From assembly GCA_009602725.1 (NCBI GenBank), contig WELB01000336.1:1-18723 (forward strand): a DNA stretch of 18,723 nucleotides, read 5' to 3'. The translations under genes and the position numbers were made by a program. Of the stretch, positions 16,901 to 18,723 are shown piece by piece. This DNA comes from Spirogloea muscicola. Its lineage: Eukaryota > Streptophyta > Zygnematophyceae > Spirogloeales > Spirogloeaceae. The notes beneath the pieces are model-generated. The model was not told the origin of the DNA and did no database searches. It was given only the letters and a program-made list of their open reading frames with translations. Within the stretch, counting starts at the first letter, position 1. Each line of letters begins with the position of its first letter.

Positions 16901-17740
16901 GACGCTCAGTAACCTGAACATATTGATACCACTGGCGCAGTGTTGCTATGTACATGCATTAATTAGCTCCCAGAAGGGCTGAGGACCAATTGCAAGCTCG
17001 TCACACAAGTGCTACCGCTATATTAAGGCGGAGCGCTGCGGGGGTTGTAGCGCACCTCCAAGAATACTGCAGAGCACTCCACAAGCATGGACACACTATA
17101 GAGATGATAAGCGTTGTCACCGAAGAGGGGAATGGTTATTAACAATCAGTACACTGTTAGGAGCAGAGATAATGTGCCGATGCCCATTTAGCGCATGTAG
17201 AGGGTCTTCAGCACAAACTCGATAAAGTTGAAGATGCCCATTTAGGCCTGGGAATAATCCTGAATTTTCTGTGGAAATCTGACAGGTTACTTAGTGCTTT
17301 TTTGATTCTCACATAGATAAAATGAACAGAGAATATTGCAGCACGGCGCCCACATCCCCTATAACAGGGAAGTGCGACATGGGGAGGCAGCATGCTATCG
17401 AGTCTGTGCAGTTATCTAAGAGGTCTCTGATAGACTCGTGTCATGAAGTCAGAGATAATAGGGGATCCTATGATGTCCTCGAGCCAAGAACTTGTGGGAT
17501 ATACAGTCTAGGCTGTACTCGCTCTGGTCATCCACGCTGTCCAGAGACATAGGAGCTGTTCCGTGCCCCCTAGGCTTCTTGGACCTTCTTAAAATATGTT
17601 CTATTGCTTTTCCTGTATGTTCTCCTGAACATGCCAGCAAGACCTGCTGATACGTGAGGCGATGAAGTCCAGGACGGACGAGACCGGACTATCTGAACAC
17701 CCGTCTGCCGAGCTTCTCTTCTTGGAGCGTCTAAGGGTCT
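16901..17740. other. no recognised gene
   Basis: Only short frames without motifs are present. GATGCCCATTTAG occurs at about 17182 and 17234. Minus-strand frames at 17449-17640 and 17601-17786 share LRRSKK, which reflects a weak nucleotide repeat (TTCTTGGA) and not necessarily a protein. Confidence 0.4.
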
Positions 17741-17749
17741 GCGAGCATC

Positions 17750-18375
17750 CTACATACTTGTCGTGGCCCACGCGGTTCAGCACCATGCATGCTCGATCAT
17801 CCTTTGGAAGCTCTGTCCCCCTTTCCTCTGTGCGACGGGATGCCTAACCCTCGAGGAAGGCAACAGGCGGACCGCCAAGAGCAGCTCTGGGACTATCTCA
17901 TCCTGTATCGCTGCAGGTAGCTTGCCTTCGCGTCATTCATGAAATAGCTTGAGCGTCAAACGTACGGGCAGATATTCCAGCTGCGATACTCGTCATGGTG
18001 GTCGTGGATGACGCGGTTCCGCTTCCCCACCGAGACAAGCTGCTTTCTGACTCTGACGAATGCTGTATGACGTGGCCGCAGGACCACTCTAGCTGGCTGC
18101 AAGTGGCCAGAGGTCAAGGTCAGCGCCCAAAGGAGGTTGTCATGGCCTACGCGGTTCAGCTTCCCACTCGTAGCAAATCACAGGTATCTCTGCAAGTAGC
18201 TCGAGATCCTGTCCCCACAAGCGGTACACAGCGCTGCAAGTGGCCAGAGATCAAAGTCGGCACCCAAAGGAGAGGGTTTTGCCGAGCTCCTGTTTCAGGA
18301 CGGGCTGCTGAGTATCGTAGTCATTGTGTGTATGACGTGACCGCAGGACCACACCCTAGCGTCTCTGGCAGCTAA
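17750..18375 (+). repeat. degenerate tandem repeat, ~135-140 bp period
   Basis: GCTGCAAGTGGCCAGAG followed by GTCA..GTC and CCCAAAGGAG occurs at about 18096 and 18232 (136 apart). GTCGTGG/GTCATGG followed by ACGCGGTTC occurs at about 17759, 17999 and 18140. TGTATGACGTG(G/A)CCGCAGG occurs at about 18064 and 18329. The blocks keep a common order, so this is an eroded minisatellite. A 126-codon plus-strand frame (17995-18375) crosses it but has no recognised domain. Confidence 0.6.
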
Positions 18376-18464
18376 TCCATTTGTTAGGAAGAGTTACTTA
18401 ATGTAATCCCTCTGAATAGGACCAATATTAAGATGTTTTTATTAAATTGAATGTAGTCTACTTT

Positions 18465-18560
18465 GGAATCCTCTAGTCAGGAGACGCAGGTCTGAGTAGC
18501 TAGCCGGCGAAGGGCGAAAGCGCGGCCGAATTGACTGGTGGCGAAGGGGCCAAAGGCGCC
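18465..18560 (-). pseudogene. LINE C-terminal end with module remnant
   Basis: The minus strand reads SYSDLRLLTRG near 18470-18500. Directly upstream of it lies CCACCAGTCAATTCGGCCGC followed by GCTTTCGCCC, the 3' half of the hairpin module. The order module then C-terminal signature repeats that at 517-735, 3474-3600 and 15720-15830. Confidence 0.5.
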
Positions 18561-18723
18561 TTTCAACGCATGGAAGATGATGGGCAGGCCAGGTTGGCGA
18601 GGCGGAGGCGAGGTGGCGGGGTGGGAGGGGGGGCGGGGCGCGGCCACGCGGGCGCCAAGCCGTCGGCTTGACCGCCCCGACGGCCGCCCGACGGGCCCCC
18701 CGCAGTCAGCGCTCAGCGGCCCC
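18561..18723. other. GC-rich edge, unassigned
   Basis: Very GC-rich sequence with G runs and a GCCGTCGG...CCGACGGC-like symmetry near 18659-18695. It is cut by the window edge and nothing in it was recognised. Confidence 0.3.

Overview
This is a eukaryotic nuclear window, most likely from a plant-lineage or algal genome with many retrotransposons. The evidence is a clean GT-AG intron, Ty1/copia and Ty3/gypsy relics, non-LTR (LINE) elements with a restriction-endonuclease-like C-terminal domain, long microsatellites, and no bacterial-style operons. The exact organism cannot be fixed from the sequence.

Only one convincing host gene is present: a two-exon gene on the + strand (3934-4106 joined to 4316-5144, 333 aa). 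It encodes a secreted protein related to the phosphate-binding protein PstS of bacterial ABC transporters. It is very GC-rich and is followed by an AT-rich stretch (5145-6030) with no convincing gene.

Almost everything else is transposon wreckage. (1) LINE 3' ends of at least two families occur on both strands. All are 5'-truncated and many keep a C-terminal peptide like SDLRLLTRGY. Family A ends in a tail containing TTTCAAATACACGAA (6397-6905 +, 11130-11275 +, 12770-13454 -, 15245-15345 -). Family B carries GGGCTGGC...AGCC hairpin modules in or near its 3' end. (2) A gypsy gag-protease relic lies at about 7950-8909. (3) A degraded copia pol (protease, integrase, reverse transcriptase) runs from about 11520 to 14620, followed by an inverted second RT copy at 14617-14950. 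(4) Hairpin modules of about 50-90 bp occur about twenty times, singly and in tandem, at 34-250, 429-2110, 2545-2610, 3474-3527, 6130-6190, 9205-9290, 15720-16110, 16200-16900 and 18500-18560.

Relative ages can be read from nesting. A family A LINE (6397-6905) sits inside a family B LINE of opposite orientation with a 7-bp target-site duplication. Another family A LINE (12770-13454) sits inside the copia pol with a 10-bp duplication. These two family A copies are nearly identical in protein, so that family moved recently. The most novel signal is the hairpin module: one copy (3474-3527) interrupts a LINE C-terminus between two copies of CTCTGGC, and a second, inverted copy of the same LINE region (2640-2875) has the uninterrupted single CTCTGGC.

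The right end (16900-18465) has no recognised gene but holds a degenerate tandem repeat (about 17750-18375). The last 160 bases are GC-rich and unassigned.
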